A DNA stretch of 40,469 nt. Source: Gammaproteobacteria bacterium. GTDB taxonomy: Bacteria > Pseudomonadota > Gammaproteobacteria > Ga0077554 > Ga007554. Within the stretch, counting starts at the first letter, position 1, and each line of letters begins with the position of its first letter. The notes under the pieces are model-generated. The model was not told where the DNA came from and searched no databases. It was given only the letters and a program-made list of their open reading frames with translations. Of the stretch, positions 7,947-16,629 are shown in pieces. Made by a program: the position numbers and the translations under genes. Location of the stretch: NCBI GenBank assembly GCA_021731145.1, contig JAKFXX010000037.1, forward strand, positions 1 through 40,469. Reading direction: 5' to 3'.

Positions 7947-8569
7947 GATGCGGCGAGAAAATCCGATAGAGCGTGCTTTATGGTGTGTTGAACCACATCC
8001 AGCGGTTGGGAGGCGTCAATCACCCTATACCGCCCCGGATGCTGCGCTGCCAATGCCAGATAGGCCTGCCGCACCCGCTCAAAAAAGGCTGTCTGTTCCG
8101 ACTCGAAACGATCCGGCGCGCTACGCCGCCCTGCCCGTGTCAGGCCTAGCGTCACGGGCAGGTCTAATAATAGCGTCAGATCGGGCTGCAAATCACCCTG
8201 CACCCACTGCTCCAGTACCGAAATGCGCCCTTTGATGATGCCGCGCCCGCCACCCTGGTAGGCATAGGTGGCATCGGTGAAGCGGTCGCTTAACACCCAC
8301 TGGCCGGCTTCAAGCGCCGGGCGAATTACGCGCGCCAGATGCTCGGCACGCGCCGCGAACATCAGCAGCAGTTCAGTATCGCTGGCCATGCCGTCGTCAC
8401 GATGGCCCAGCACCAAGCTGCGAATTTCTTCCCCGAGCGGCGTGCCGCCGGGTTCGCGGGTCACCACAACCGGCTTACCCGCCGCCTCAAGCGTGTGGCG
8501 GATGAATTCCAGGTTGGTGGTCTTGCCGACGCCTTCGATGCCTTCGATAGTGATGAAGCGGCCTTTCAT
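7943..8569 (-). CDS. tmk: Thymidylate kinase
   Basis: This enzyme phosphorylates dTMP to dTDP for DNA synthesis. From the ATG at 8569 the product is 208 aa, standard for the family. It has the P-loop [41 protein letters not shown] (the DR-x motif and dTMP site), and a lid region rich in Arg ([13 protein letters not shown]). A longer frame begins at 8587, but GGAG at 8578-8581 is well spaced for the 8569 start, and the shorter N terminus [10 protein letters not shown] matches the family. It is the first gene of tmk-holB-pilZ. Confidence 0.95.
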   Translation of the reverse strand: MKGRFITIEGIEGVGKTTNLEFIRHTLEAAGKPVVVTREPGGTPLGEEIRSLVLGHRDDGMASDTELLLMFAARAEHLARVIRPALEAGQWVLSDRFTDATYAYQGGGRGIIKGRISVLEQWVQGDLQPDLTLLLDLPVTLGLTRAGRRSAPDRFESEQTAFFERVRQAYLALAAQHPGRYRVIDASQPLDVVQHTIKHALSDFLAAS

Positions 8570-8663
8570 ATTCAAAACTCCGGACAAATCACGCTGATTG
8601 TCTGGCAGGGTAATATGTCCGGCGGAAAATAAAAAGCCTTCTGGTGTGGCGATGAGGTAAAGA

Positions 8664-9656
8664 TCAGGCGGCAGGTTTGATGGAATCGGTCGCGATCACA
8701 AAAGGATCGGCGTAAATATCCTTCATCGATGCACCGCTAAGAAAGGCTTTTTTCCTGGTGGCAGCCACCATGGTGGGATGACCGCAGAGAAAGATGCGCC
8801 AGCCGGTTAATTTGGGCAGGTGCGAAAAGGCCACTTGTTCAGCGCGCCCGGCGGCAAATCCTTTCGGTATGTCCGGGCCGGATAGGCAGGGTGTGTAATC
8901 CAGGTTGGGGTATTGTTCTACCAGCTCACGAAGCTCGTCGATCAGGTACAAGCCGGACGCATCGCGGCTGCCGTGATACAGGTGGATCGGCCCGGTGTGG
9001 CCCTGTGCCAGGGCGTCGCGCACAATACCCCACAAGGGGGCAAGCCCCGATCCCGTGCCGATCAATAACAACCCTTGATCTGGCTGGCCCGGCAAGTAAA
9101 ACCCCTGCCCCGTCGGCCCGGATATCTCCAGCGTATCCCCCGTTTTCAGGGTGTCATGAATCCAGCCGCTCATGCGTCCGTCCGGCAAGTGGCGGACATG
9201 CAGTTCCAGCGGTTCCTCACGTTGAGGCAGGCTCGCAATGGAATAGCTGCGTACCAGGCCGTCATCGCGGTGCAACTGCACAAACTGGCCGGGATGGTAA
9301 TCGAAAGGGAGGGTGCATCCCAGTCTCAAGCGAGTGATATTGCCGCCCAATACTTCTTTTGCCAAAACCGTTACCTTGGTTCTGGCGCCGACATCTGCAT
9401 CGGGCAGGGAGACCTTGAGATCATTCGTGGGTTTGCATACACAGGCCAGGAAGTAATTCTGCGCCCGCAGGGTTTCTTTCAGTCCCTGCTGCGCGGCCAG
9501 CGGTACTGCGCCTTCAACGGCACGCATCAGGCAGGTTTGACAAATACCGCTACGGCAGGAGGATGGAACAGGCACGCCATGACCGGTCAGGCAATCCAGA
9601 ACGGATTCGTTGTCCTGACATGCGTAACTTTGTTTTTCAAAGAAGATACGTGGCAT
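8664..9656 (-). CDS. 2Fe-2S/FAD/NAD(P)H oxidoreductase (ferredoxin reductase-like)
   Basis: This is a three-domain electron-transfer protein of 330 aa. Residues 1-90 form a plant-type 2Fe-2S ferredoxin domain with Cys34, Cys39 and Cys42 ([10 protein letters not shown]) and a fourth Cys at 72 (or 74). Residues about 93-195 form an FAD domain with RSYSIAS, and the C-terminal NAD(P) domain has [14 protein letters not shown] and FLCGHP. The layout resembles CDP-6-deoxyglucoseen reductases and the reductase parts of oxygenases. The partner is unknown. The gene just upstream on the same strand encodes a truncated haemoglobin, which needs such a reductase for turnover; that link is inference. Confidence 0.88.
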   Translation of the reverse strand: MPRIFFEKQSYACQDNESVLDCLTGHGVPVPSSCRSGICQTCLMRAVEGAVPLAAQQGLKETLRAQNYFLACVCKPTNDLKVSLPDADVGARTKVTVLAKEVLGGNITRLRLGCTLPFDYHPGQFVQLHRDDGLVRSYSIASLPQREEPLELHVRHLPDGRMSGWIHDTLKTGDTLEISGPTGQGFYLPGQPDQGLLLIGTGSGLAPLWGIVRDALAQGHTGPIHLYHGSRDASGLYLIDELRELVEQYPNLDYTPCLSGPDIPKGFAAGRAEQVAFSHLPKLTGWRIFLCGHPTMVAATRKKAFLSGASMKDIYADPFVIATDSIKPAA

Positions 9657-9697
9657 GGCATACCGTGTCAGTTAAGGGTGATGGGCCTCTGAAAATT

Positions 9698-9765
9698 CAC
9701 CCCCTTCCCGTTTGATGGGGAAAGGTGGGGTGGAAGGGGAGCCTTCCTCCGTCAAGGGAAAGGGG
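9698..9765. repeat. Palindromic C/G-run repeat
   Basis: TTCCC and GGGGAA arms (9705-9722), with further CCTTCC/GGGAAAGG runs, fill most of the gap between the haemoglobin and reductase genes. It belongs in style with the repeats at 6505 and 40386. A short minus-strand reading frame across it only translates the repeat, and I do not call it a gene. Confidence 0.6.
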
Positions 9766-9816
9766 ATGAAACCTGAAACAGGATGTGCCGTGGGGTAATC
9801 CGTTAATGGCCTGATA

Positions 9817-10185
9817 TCAACGGCATAACACATCGTTGCGGGTGCTGCCCGCAATCGTCATGACCTCGGCAATCAATTCGGCAGGTACGTTAAGCTCTTT
9901 AAGTGTGGCTTGTAGATGCTCTGCTACCGCGTCGAAATGGCTGTCATTCAGGCCGCGCGCCACCAGAGGGGCATGAGCTGCGCGCATGTCTTTGCCGGTA
10001 TAGTTATGTGGGCCGCCAAAGGCCATGGTCAGGAAGGCTTTTTGCTTTGCGGCCTGCTTGTCCATGTCGACTCCTTCGAAGAACGAGTTGATACGGTCAT
10101 CACTCAAGACTTTGCGATAGAAAATATCAACCGCTGCATCTACTGCTGCATTGCCGCCCAGCTTCTCAAAAAGACTTGTGCTCAT
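9817..10185 (-). CDS. Group 1 truncated haemoglobin
   Basis: Truncated haemoglobins bind O2 or NO at a haem; several act as NO dioxygenases. The 122-aa product has the group-I layout: SLFEKLGG at the start, FYRKV carrying the B10 Tyr, FFEGVDMDKQAAKQKAFL, the glycine-containing AFGGPHNYTGKDM, and AAHAPL with the proximal His. The ATG at 10185 is chosen because GAGGAA stands at the right spacing; a longer frame from 10200 adds five residues. It lies 160 bp upstream of the oxidoreductase gene on the same strand, and an NsrR-like palindrome lies 185 bp upstream of the start. Confidence 0.9.
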   Translation of the reverse strand: MSTSLFEKLGGNAAVDAAVDIFYRKVLSDDRINSFFEGVDMDKQAAKQKAFLTMAFGGPHNYTGKDMRAAHAPLVARGLNDSHFDAVAEHLQATLKELNVPAELIAEVMTIAGSTRNDVLCR

Positions 10186-10369
10186 GAAGGATTTCCTCAA
10201 TTGTGAAATTTATAAAAATCCATGTTAAATAAAAGGTTAGTAATCCTTACGCCCCACTGCAGAATGTTTGCTAAAAATGCGTTTGCGAATTGCGAGAACA
10301 TAATTCAGCCGTTTGGTAGTACTGCCCTGTATCGTCAGGCGACGGAACATTCTTAACGGTTATTCATAT

Positions 10370-10388
10370 AATGTATAAAAAATACATT
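10370..10388. promoter_or_regulatory. NsrR-like palindrome upstream of the truncated haemoglobin
   Basis: AATGTAT and ATACATT form perfect 7-bp arms around AAAAA. The NsrR core consensus is ATGYAT, five bases, ATRCAT; both arms match fully and the spacing is identical. Only the central five bases differ from the consensus TTNAA. NsrR represses NO-detoxification genes, which would suit the haemoglobin gene. AT-rich -10-like sequence overlaps the site on the minus strand. The call is by consensus only, and nsrR is not in the window. Confidence 0.45.
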
Positions 10389-10454
10389 TTAATGGGTAAA
10401 AAATAAGGCCTTATTTCGGGCCGTCAAATCGGTTCACTTACGAGGCGCGGTCGT

Positions 10455-10468
10455 TAAAGTATACTTTA
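10455..10468. promoter_or_regulatory. 14-bp perfect palindrome TAAAGTATACTTTA
   Basis: This is a perfect 14-bp dyad without spacer in the 381-bp gap between the haemoglobin and phosphorylase genes. It is a candidate regulator site, but I do not recognise the regulator. The remainder of 10186-10566 is AT-rich with no coding sequence. Confidence 0.3.
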
Positions 10469-10525
10469 GATGCACTTTAAATGGAAATGGCCGCGCTGTC
10501 AACAGGGGAATGTCTGAGTGAATTG

Positions 10526-10559
10526 CTCTGGCAATCCTCATCCTTGAGGTTCGCCAGAG
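10526..10559. terminator. Hairpin after the DUF3417-type phosphorylase gene
   Basis: CTCTGGC (10526-10532) pairs with GCCAGAG (10553-10559), and an inner CCTCA/TGAGG stem closes a 4-nt loop, with two mismatches between the helices. It lies 7 bp past the stop of the leftward phosphorylase gene. No T run follows on the minus strand, so it may be an RNA-stabilising or Rho-assisted end. Confidence 0.55.
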
Positions 10560-10566
10560 GTCTCTT

Positions 10567-13125
10567 TTACAGCCAGATCATGTGGCCTGTTTCAAATGGA
10601 TGGCTGAGCAGTTTGTGATAAGGGTAAATGCGCAGTTTGTAATGCTGGAGCCCCGAAAGGGTTGGCGAGAAGTCGAGCTTGAACAGGGTCTCGCCGGCGG
10701 TGTTGGGGCCAGTTGCAGCTAACTGCTGGCGGCTGTTGATAACAAATTCGCCACTCTCGGAGGTAGTGCCTACGAGGCATTCCACAGCCACGTCTTCTGG
10801 ATTCAGGTCATTCAAGTTGGCGCTGACACGGATGGGTAAGGTGTTGCCGGCCTTGATTTCCTGGAGCGCATCGTCGATGCGGCGTATTTGGACTTTGTGC
10901 CAGTTCTGCGCGATTTTTTTCTTCCACTGGGCAAGCTCGCGCGCCGGTGCGCCGTCCTGTTCGGAGAGGATCTTGCACTGGCGGTTGGCGGTTGCATAGT
11001 AGCGGGTGACGTAGTCCATCACCATGCGTTGCGAGTTGAAGTGCGGCATGAGCGATTTCATGGAGGCCTTGGATTTTTTCACCCATCCTTCCGAATAGCC
11101 GTGACCGTTGCGGTCGTAGTATAGTGGGATGACCTCGTGCTCCAGAAGATCAAGCAATTCCTGGCCTTCCTCCCCGTCGCGCTGCAGGGCGTCATATTGG
11201 GGGCCGTGCGGGCTGATGGCCCAGCCATTTTCGCCATTGTAGCCTTCCCCCCACCAGCCATCCAGCACGCTGAGGTTGACGACGCCGTTGATGCCCGCTT
11301 TCTGGCCTGAGGTGCCGCTGGCTTCCAGGGGGTACTCGGGTGTATTGAGCCAGACATCCACGCCGGTCACCAGTTTGCGTGCCAGCGCCAGGTCATAACC
11401 TTCCAGCATCAGGATGCGGCCCTCGAATTCCGGGCGGCGTGAGAAGTTGTGAATGGTCTGGATCAGTTGCTGGCCGGGCAGATCGCGCGGGTGGGCCTTG
11501 CCGGCAAAGATCAGGATAACGGGGCGCTTGGGGTCGCTTAACAGGCGCGCCAGGCGCTCGGGGTCGCTAAACAGCAGTGCGGCGCGTTTATAGGTGGCGA
11601 AGCGGCGTGCGAAGCCAAGCACCAGGGTGTCAATGTTGTCAGGCGCGAGATAACGCGTGAGGCGTTCGATTTGCGTGACGCTGCAACCATTGCGGCGGTG
11701 TTGCAGTGTGGCGCGGCGCAGTGCGTTTTCCAGGAGCTTGGATTTAAGAGACTGGCGCAGACTCCAATAACTGTGGTTGGGTATCTCGTCAATGCAATGC
11801 CAATATTTCTCGTTGCGCAGCTCCCGACGCCATTCGCCGCCGAGGCGCATGTCGAACAGGTTTACCCATTCACGCGCCAAAAAGGTGGGGACATGCACGC
11901 CGTTGGTGACGTAGCTGATGGGATTTTCCTCATGCGGCACCTGGGGCCAGATGTAGCCCTCCATGTGCGACGCCTCGCCGCCGTGAATGCGGCTGACGCC
12001 ATTGTGCAGGCGTGAACCGCGCAGGGCCAGGGCGGTCATGTTGAAGCCGCCCTGGCTGCCGGGGCTGGAGCCGAGTTGCAGAAAATCGTCCAGGGTGAGC
12101 CCCAGTTGTTTGACGTAATCAGTAAAATAACTGCTGATCAGGCCATGATCAAAAATGTCATGGCCTGCCGGGACGGGGGTGTGGGTGGTGAACACGGTGC
12201 CTGCGGCGATGCACTCCAGGGCGCTATCGAAGTCCCATCCCCGCTGTGCGCGCTCGCGGCAGCGTTCAAGGATCTGGAAGGCGGAGTGTCCTTCGTTGAT
12301 GTGCCACACTGTAGGGCGGCGTCCCAGGGCGCGCAATGCGCGCACCCCGCCGATGCCAAGCACGATTTCCTGCTGAATGCGCGTTTCGATATTGCCGCCA
12401 TAGAGCTGGTAGGTGATGGTGCGGTCCTGTTCGGAGTTATCCGGCAGGTCGCAGTCCAGCAGGTACAGAGTGATGTGCCCGGCCTTGGCCTGCCACACCT
12501 TGAGCATGACGCGCCGCCCCGGCAAGTCCACATGCACATGGATTTCCGCGCCGTTTTTATCGCAGGCGGGGATGATCGGCAGGTCGGCGAAGTTGGTGGG
12601 TGTGTAATGGGCGATCTGGTTGCCGTAGCCGTCGATGGTCTGGGTGAAATATCCCTGCCGGTACAACAGGCCCACCGCGATGAACGGGATGTTCAGGTCG
12701 CTGGCCGCCTTGCAATGATCCCCTGCCAGGATGCCAAGGCCGCCGGAGTAAATGGGCAGGCTTTCGTGAAAGCCGAACTCGGCGCAAAAATAGGCCACCA
12801 GGTCAGTTTTGTGATCGAGCAACTGCTCAGTGTCTGAGCTGGTATGTTCCCGGTGGTAGCTGTTGTAGGCGGACATTGCCCGGTGGTAGCTCTCCATGAA
12901 GATGCGGTCCTGCGCCGCCTCGTCAAGCCGCTGCTGCGAGACGCGGCGCAGGAATACTTTGGGGCTGTGGCCGCTGCTTTCCCACAGGTCATAGTCCAGA
13001 TGGGCAAAGAGTGACCGTACCTGGCGGTCCCAACTGTAAAGCAGGTCGTTGGCAAGTTCCGTCAGCCCATTCAGGCGTGCGGGAAGGTGGGGCTGGACTT
13101 CTAGTGTATAGCGTGTGCCGGGCAT
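10567..13125 (-). CDS. Alpha-glucan phosphorylase, DUF3417 type (GT35)
   Basis: The enzyme removes glucose-1-phosphate from alpha-1,4-glucan or maltodextrin. The 852-aa product starts with the DUF3417 helical region (LEVQPHLPARLNGLTELANDLLYSWD), then the GT35 core: YFCAEFGFHESLPIYSGGLGILAGDHCKAASDL, HINEGHSAF, THTPVPAGHD, VTNGVHVPTF and GKAHPRD. The PLP region is ASGTSGQKAGINGVVNLSVLDGWW, with the PLP lysine in GQK. This is the alpha-glucan phosphorylase subfamily distinct from classical GlgP/MalP, a copy of which lies at 32762. It is monocistronic here, with the tRNA-Leu upstream on the same strand. Confidence 0.93.
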   Translation of the reverse strand: MPGTRYTLEVQPHLPARLNGLTELANDLLYSWDRQVRSLFAHLDYDLWESSGHSPKVFLRRVSQQRLDEAAQDRIFMESYHRAMSAYNSYHREHTSSDTEQLLDHKTDLVAYFCAEFGFHESLPIYSGGLGILAGDHCKAASDLNIPFIAVGLLYRQGYFTQTIDGYGNQIAHYTPTNFADLPIIPACDKNGAEIHVHVDLPGRRVMLKVWQAKAGHITLYLLDCDLPDNSEQDRTITYQLYGGNIETRIQQEIVLGIGGVRALRALGRRPTVWHINEGHSAFQILERCRERAQRGWDFDSALECIAAGTVFTTHTPVPAGHDIFDHGLISSYFTDYVKQLGLTLDDFLQLGSSPGSQGGFNMTALALRGSRLHNGVSRIHGGEASHMEGYIWPQVPHEENPISYVTNGVHVPTFLAREWVNLFDMRLGGEWRRELRNEKYWHCIDEIPNHSYWSLRQSLKSKLLENALRRATLQHRRNGCSVTQIERLTRYLAPDNIDTLVLGFARRFATYKRAALLFSDPERLARLLSDPKRPVILIFAGKAHPRDLPGQQLIQTIHNFSRRPEFEGRILMLEGYDLALARKLVTGVDVWLNTPEYPLEASGTSGQKAGINGVVNLSVLDGWWGEGYNGENGWAISPHGPQYDALQRDGEEGQELLDLLEHEVIPLYYDRNGHGYSEGWVKKSKASMKSLMPHFNSQRMVMDYVTRYYATANRQCKILSEQDGAPARELAQWKKKIAQNWHKVQIRRIDDALQEIKAGNTLPIRVSANLNDLNPEDVAVECLVGTTSESGEFVINSRQQLAATGPNTAGETLFKLDFSPTLSGLQHYKLRIYPYHKLLSHPFETGHMIWL

Positions 13126-13225
13126 AAGCGCTCCAGTGTGTTTTAGTTTTTAGTTCATCTTAGCAGGAGAACGCAGGATAACTAAAGGGGAAAGCACCGC
13201 GAAGGGCGACTCTGTGCGGGTCAGC

Positions 13226-13250
13226 AAAAAAAGTGCCAAGGGGCTTTTTT
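13226..13250 (-). terminator. Probable terminator of the tRNA-Leu transcript
   Basis: Read on the minus strand, an A-run plus GCC is followed by CTTGG, C and then a run of seven T residues. This gives a short CC/GG stem extended by A-T pairs. It lies about 23 nt past the encoded CCA of the tRNA. Confidence 0.45.
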
Positions 13251-13272
13251 GGTTGTTGTATGTAGGGGTGCA

Positions 13273-13359
13273 TGGTGCCGGGAGAGAGAATCGAACTCTC
13301 ACAACCTTACGATTACCAGATTTTGAGTCTGGCGCGTCTACCAGTTCCGCCATCCCGGC
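13273..13359 (-). tRNA. tRNA-Leu (anticodon CAA)
   Basis: The minus strand folds as a class II tRNA. The acceptor stem GCCGGGA/TCCCGGC is perfect. The D arm has GGTAGACGC, and the anticodon stem CCAGA/TCTGG carries the loop CTCAAAA with anticodon CAA (reads UUG). The variable arm is long, as for Leu, and the T arm GAGAG-TTCGATT-CTCTC is perfect. CCA is encoded at 13275-13273. Length is 87 nt with CCA. A conceptual protein starting MAELVDAPDSKSG overlaps it and is only the translation of the tRNA. Confidence 0.96.
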
Positions 13360-13381
13360 TTAGGATTGCACGAAGTCGGCT

Positions 13382-13409
13382 AGTATAAAGGATTTCTTCG
13401 AATCGACAA
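13382..13409 (-). promoter_or_regulatory. Promoter of the tRNA-Leu gene
   Basis: On the minus strand, TTGTCG (13409-13404) and TATACT (13387-13382) are 16 bp apart. The predicted transcription start is around 13375, some 16 nt before the mature tRNA 5' end. This is a good sigma70 match. Confidence 0.6.
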
Positions 13410-13489
13410 GGTGGTGGTTGAGATTATTTTTGGCGGGCGCTTCACTGCCCCTCGAATGGGGGCGGCAAAACTGCTACTATTCGCGCGCC

Positions 13490-14521
13490 ATGCAACGTCG
13501 CGACTTCCATTACGATCTCCCTGAAGAACTCATCGCCCAGCATCCGCCGGAGGTGCGCGGCGCGAGCCGTTTGCTGTGCCTCGGCGCGGGTGAGGTGCCC
13601 GCAGACCACCGCTTCGAGGCATTGCCGGATCTGCTGAGGCAGGGCGATCTGTTGGTGTTTAACGATACACGGGTCATTCCCGCGCGGCTGTTCGGAATCA
13701 AATCCACCGGCGGCAAGGTGGAGGTGCTGGTGGAGCGGGTGCTGGATGAGCATCGTATCCTGGCGCAGGTGCGGGCCAGCAAGCCGCTCCGTACCGGTGG
13801 CTTGCTGATGCTGGAGGGGCAGGTCGAGGCGGAGATGCTGGGCAGGCAGGGCGATCTTTTTGAACTCCGTTTTAATGACCCGCGCCCCGTGTTTGCCATA
13901 CTTGAAAAAATTGGCCGCATGCCATTGCCGCCTTATATAACCCGGGCCGCCGAGGGGGAAGACAGTGAGCGTTATCAGACCGTCTATGCCAGCCGTCCCG
14001 GTGCCGTGGCGGCACCCACCGCCGGATTGCATTTCACAGCCCCCCTGTTGGCGCATCTCAATGCCATGGGGGTGCAAACAGCCTTTGTTACGCTCCATGT
14101 CGGTGCGGGCACTTTCCAGCCGATGCGCAGCGAACGGGTCGAAGATCATCACATGCACGCCGAATATGTGGAAGTGAGCGCCGCGGTGTGCGAGCAGGTG
14201 CGTGCCACGCGTGCGCGGGGAGGGCGCGTGATTGCAGTAGGTACCACAGCGGTGCGCAGCCTGGAAAGCGCCTCGCGCGTCGGCACCATCCAGCCCTTTC
14301 AGGGCGATACGGATATATTTATTTATCCCGGTTACCGTTTTGTCAGCGTGGACGCCCTCATCACCAATTTCCACCTGCCGGAGTCCACGCTATTGATGCT
14401 GGTGTGCGCCTTTGGCGGCTATCGGCGCGTCATGGAGGCCTATCGCCATGCGATAGAGCAGCGTTACCGCTTTTTTAGCTATGGTGATGCTATGTTTGTC
14501 ACGCCGATGGCCGTAAGCTAA
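13490..14521 (+). CDS. queA: S-adenosylmethionine:tRNA ribosyltransferase-isomerase
   Basis: QueA transfers the ribosyl part of SAM to preQ1 at tRNA position 34 to give epoxyqueuosine. From the ATG at 13490 the product is 343 aa (family 340-356), opening [19 protein letters not shown]. Other family blocks are [76 protein letters not shown] and [14 protein letters not shown] longer frame from TTG 13418 adds 24 residues not seen in the family. The 13490 start has only a poor SD. No tgt follows; ampD begins 4 bp after the stop. Confidence 0.95.
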   Translation: MQRRDFHYDLPEELIAQHPPEVRGASRLLCLGAGEVPADHRFEALPDLLRQGDLLVFNDTRVIPARLFGIKSTGGKVEVLVERVLDEHRILAQVRASKPLRTGGLLMLEGQVEAEMLGRQGDLFELRFNDPRPVFAILEKIGRMPLPPYITRAAEGEDSERYQTVYASRPGAVAAPTAGLHFTAPLLAHLNAMGVQTAFVTLHVGAGTFQPMRSERVEDHHMHAEYVEVSAAVCEQVRATRARGGRVIAVGTTAVRSLESASRVGTIQPFQGDTDIFIYPGYRFVSVDALITNFHLPESTLLMLVCAFGGYRRVMEAYRHAIEQRYRFFSYGDAMFVTPMAVS

Positions 14522-14525
14522 TGGC

Positions 14526-15116
14526 ATGGGTATGAAAGTAGATACTGCTAGCGGTTGTCTGGTGGGTGCGCGCCAGGTGGCGTCGCCTAACCATGACGAG
14601 CGCCCGCCAGACGCAGTGATCGACCTGCTGGTGATCCATGGCATCAGTCTGCCGCCTGGTGACTTTGGCGGCCCGTGGATTGATGCATTATTCACCAACA
14701 CCCTCGATCCGCAGGCGCACCCCTATTTCAAGGATATCGCCGGGCTGCGCGTGTCGACGCACGTGCTGATCCGCCGCGATGGTGAGATAACTCAGTACGT
14801 GCCATTGCAGCGCCGTGCCTGGCACGCAGGGCAATCGTGTTTTGATGGCCGCAATCGCTGCAATGATTTTTCCATTGGCATCGAGCTGGAGGGGTGTGAT
14901 AACCAGCCTTACGAGGATGCACAGTATCTCGCCCTTGCTAGGGTTGTGCGTGCGATGACGGTAGCCTATCCCGCCATCACGCCGGGCCGCATCGTGGGCC
15001 ACAGCGATATCGCGCCGGGACGCAAGACTGATCCCGGCCCGGCCTTCGAGTGGGATAGATTACGCATGCTGTTGGAGCAGGCAACAGGGGCGGAGCTGGA
15101 TCATGATACTGCTTGA
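14526..15116 (+). CDS. ampD: 1,6-anhydro-N-acetylmuramyl-L-alanine amidase AmpD
   Basis: This cytoplasmic zinc amidase strips the peptide from anhydro-muropeptides during cell-wall recycling and thereby lowers AmpR-dependent beta-lactamase induction. The 196-aa product has the amidase_2 fold with the probable zinc ligands His38 (VIHGISLP), His159 (IVGHSDIAPGRKTDPGP) and Asp169. It also has the FGG, DALF and WHAGQSCFDGRNRCNDFSIGIELEG segments typical of AmpD. The start is ATG 14526; a second Met is at 14532. It overlaps ampE by 14 bp, so the pair is coupled. No ampC or ampR is in the window. Confidence 0.95.
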   Translation: MGMKVDTASGCLVGARQVASPNHDERPPDAVIDLLVIHGISLPPGDFGGPWIDALFTNTLDPQAHPYFKDIAGLRVSTHVLIRRDGEITQYVPLQRRAWHAGQSCFDGRNRCNDFSIGIELEGCDNQPYEDAQYLALARVVRAMTVAYPAITPGRIVGHSDIAPGRKTDPGPAFEWDRLRMLLEQATGAELDHDTA

Positions 15117-16002
15117 GATGCTTGTCGGCCTGGCACTGGATCGTGTTTGGGGGAGAATCGCGGCATGGCGGAGTTTCGGCTGGTTTAAGCGTTTTGCCGA
15201 GCGGGTGGAGATACGGCTGGGCGGGGGCGCCAGCTGGAAAAGTGCGGCAGGCGTGCTGCTGACGATTCTCCCTGTGGCGTTTGGGGTGGCTGCAATTCAT
15301 TACCTGCTTGGCGAGGCGCTGGGCGTGCTGGCGTTTGTCTTTTCAGTTGCGGTCCTGCTTCTTTGCTTGGGTCCGGAGGATCTGGATCGCGAAGTCCGTG
15401 AGTTTGTTCATGCATACAGAGCGGGCGACAAGGAAGCTGCGCGCCGATACGCGGTTGAACTCATGGGCGCAGGTGTGCCGGCCGATTCGAGACAACTGGT
15501 TCATGCGGTTATCGAAGCCATTCTGGTTCAGGCCTGCGAACGTATTTTTGGGGTGCTGTTCTGGTTTATTGTGCTTGGCCCGATGGGGGCTATCCTCTAC
15601 AGACTGTCATCCCTGCTGAAAAATCTGATGGCGAGCCAGCAACCGCAGGAAACCGGCGGCTACGCTGACGCAGCCTGGCGTTTATATGGCATACTTGGCT
15701 GGCTTCCGGCGCGCTTGACGGCGTTGAGTTATGCCATGGCCGGCAGCTTTGCCGACGGGATGTATAAATGGCGGGAAGACGGGCGTGGCAAGCGCGCCGA
15801 CTGGGTGAATGGATGTGGGGACGTGCTGGTGGCAAGTGGTCTTGGCGCCCTGCGCATGGATGGTGACGATCTGCGCGTGCGCACGGATGAACACCTCGCC
15901 GATACTCTACAAGTAAAAGCCGCCATGGCGCTGGTGTGGCGTACGGTAGCGTTGTGGCTGATAGCGATTGCTTTCGTTACCGTGGCTGGGTGGGTAATCT
16001 GA
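15103..16002 (+). CDS. ampE: AmpE-like inner-membrane protein
   Basis: The 299-aa integral membrane protein is coupled to ampD as in enterobacteria and pseudomonads. Hydrophobic segments lie near residues 47-65, 68-85, 140-165 and 275-298. Family blocks include CLGPEDLDREVREFVHAYRAGD and ACERIFGVLFWFIVLGPMGAILYRL. AmpE is described as a signalling modulator linked to beta-lactamase induction, and its family is related to CobD/CbiB. Given the cobC-cobS genes next door, a CobD role was considered. The AmpE signature and the linkage to ampD favour AmpE. Confidence 0.85.
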   Translation: MILLEMLVGLALDRVWGRIAAWRSFGWFKRFAERVEIRLGGGASWKSAAGVLLTILPVAFGVAAIHYLLGEALGVLAFVFSVAVLLLCLGPEDLDREVREFVHAYRAGDKEAARRYAVELMGAGVPADSRQLVHAVIEAILVQACERIFGVLFWFIVLGPMGAILYRLSSLLKNLMASQQPQETGGYADAAWRLYGILGWLPARLTALSYAMAGSFADGMYKWREDGRGKRADWVNGCGDVLVASGLGALRMDGDDLRVRTDEHLADTLQVKAAMALVWRTVALWLIAIAFVTVAGWVI

Positions 16003-16032
16003 CATGCACCTGATCCTTTTTAGGTTGATAAG

Positions 16033-16629
16033 TTGACGACAATAGATTTGATTCGCCATGGCGAGCCGGTTGGGGGCAGTAAATACCGCGGTCAGATTGA
16101 TGACCCCCTGAGCGAGAAGGGCTGGGCGCAAATGCGTGCGGCAGTGGCCGATCATCGCCCGTGGGATGTGATCGTCAGCTCCACGCTGTCGCGCTGCGCC
16201 GATTTTGCCCGCGAACTGGCGGCGCGTCACGCACTGCCCCTGGAGCTTGATCAGCGCCTGATCGAAATCGGCTTCGGTGAATGGGAAGGGCTTACCGCCG
16301 CCGAAGTTACAGCGCAAAATCCGCTACTTCTGAAACGGTTCTGGGCTGACCCGCTTAATACAAGTCCTCCAGGCGCGGAGCACCTCACTGCATTTCGTGA
16401 CCGCGTGATTCCCGCCTGGGAGGAGCTTTTGACGCGCCATGCAGGAAAGCATGTTCTGATCGTCGGTCATGCAGGCATTATCCGCATGATCGTGCACCGC
16501 GTGCTGGACATGCCGCTGGAGCGCATGTTCCGCCTGCAGGTGCCGAACGCCGGTATCACTCGCATCCGCATTGATGCGAGTGAGGGGCAAGTTATGCCGT
16601 CTTTGCTATTTCACGCGGGAACACTGTAA
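16033..16629 (+). CDS. cobC: Histidine phosphatase, probable alpha-ribazole phosphatase
   Basis: The 198-aa product belongs to the phosphoglycerate mutase-like phosphatases. The RHG motif (LIRHGEP, catalytic His9), an arginine in STLSRC, EIGFGEWEG, and the second His in IVGHAGIIR are present. In cobalamin synthesis such an enzyme removes phosphate from alpha-ribazole-5'-phosphate. That role is inferred from the overlap with cobS: the stop codon shares one base with the cobS ATG. The start is TTG at 16033, since the RHG motif must lie near the N terminus and no ATG is available. Another sugar-phosphate phosphatase role is possible. Confidence 0.82.
   Translation: MTTIDLIRHGEPVGGSKYRGQIDDPLSEKGWAQMRAAVADHRPWDVIVSSTLSRCADFARELAARHALPLELDQRLIEIGFGEWEGLTAAEVTAQNPLLLKRFWADPLNTSPPGAEHLTAFRDRVIPAWEELLTRHAGKHVLIVGHAGIIRMIVHRVLDMPLERMFRLQVPNAGITRIRIDASEGQVMPSLLFHAGTL

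Noticed and set aside
9672-9854. 60-codon minus-strand frame between the globin and the reductase
   Set aside because: It overlaps the 3' end of the globin gene and otherwise only translates the palindromic repeat (PPFPIKREGG type).
10454-10478. Second NsrR site overlapping the 14-bp palindrome (AGATGCACTTT half)
   Set aside because: The right half-site is good, but only three of six bases match in the left half.
12076-12837. 253-codon plus-strand frame opposite the DUF3417 phosphorylase
   Set aside because: It is a shadow of conserved GT35 coding sequence.
13150-13353. Reading frame beginning MAELVDAPDSKSG on the minus strand
   Set aside because: It is the conceptual translation of the tRNA-Leu gene and its trailer, a well-known false protein.
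15103-16002. CobD/CbiB assignment for the membrane protein before cobC-cobS
   Set aside because: The 14-bp overlap with ampD and the AmpE blocks (CLGPEDL, ERIFGVLFWF) favour AmpE.
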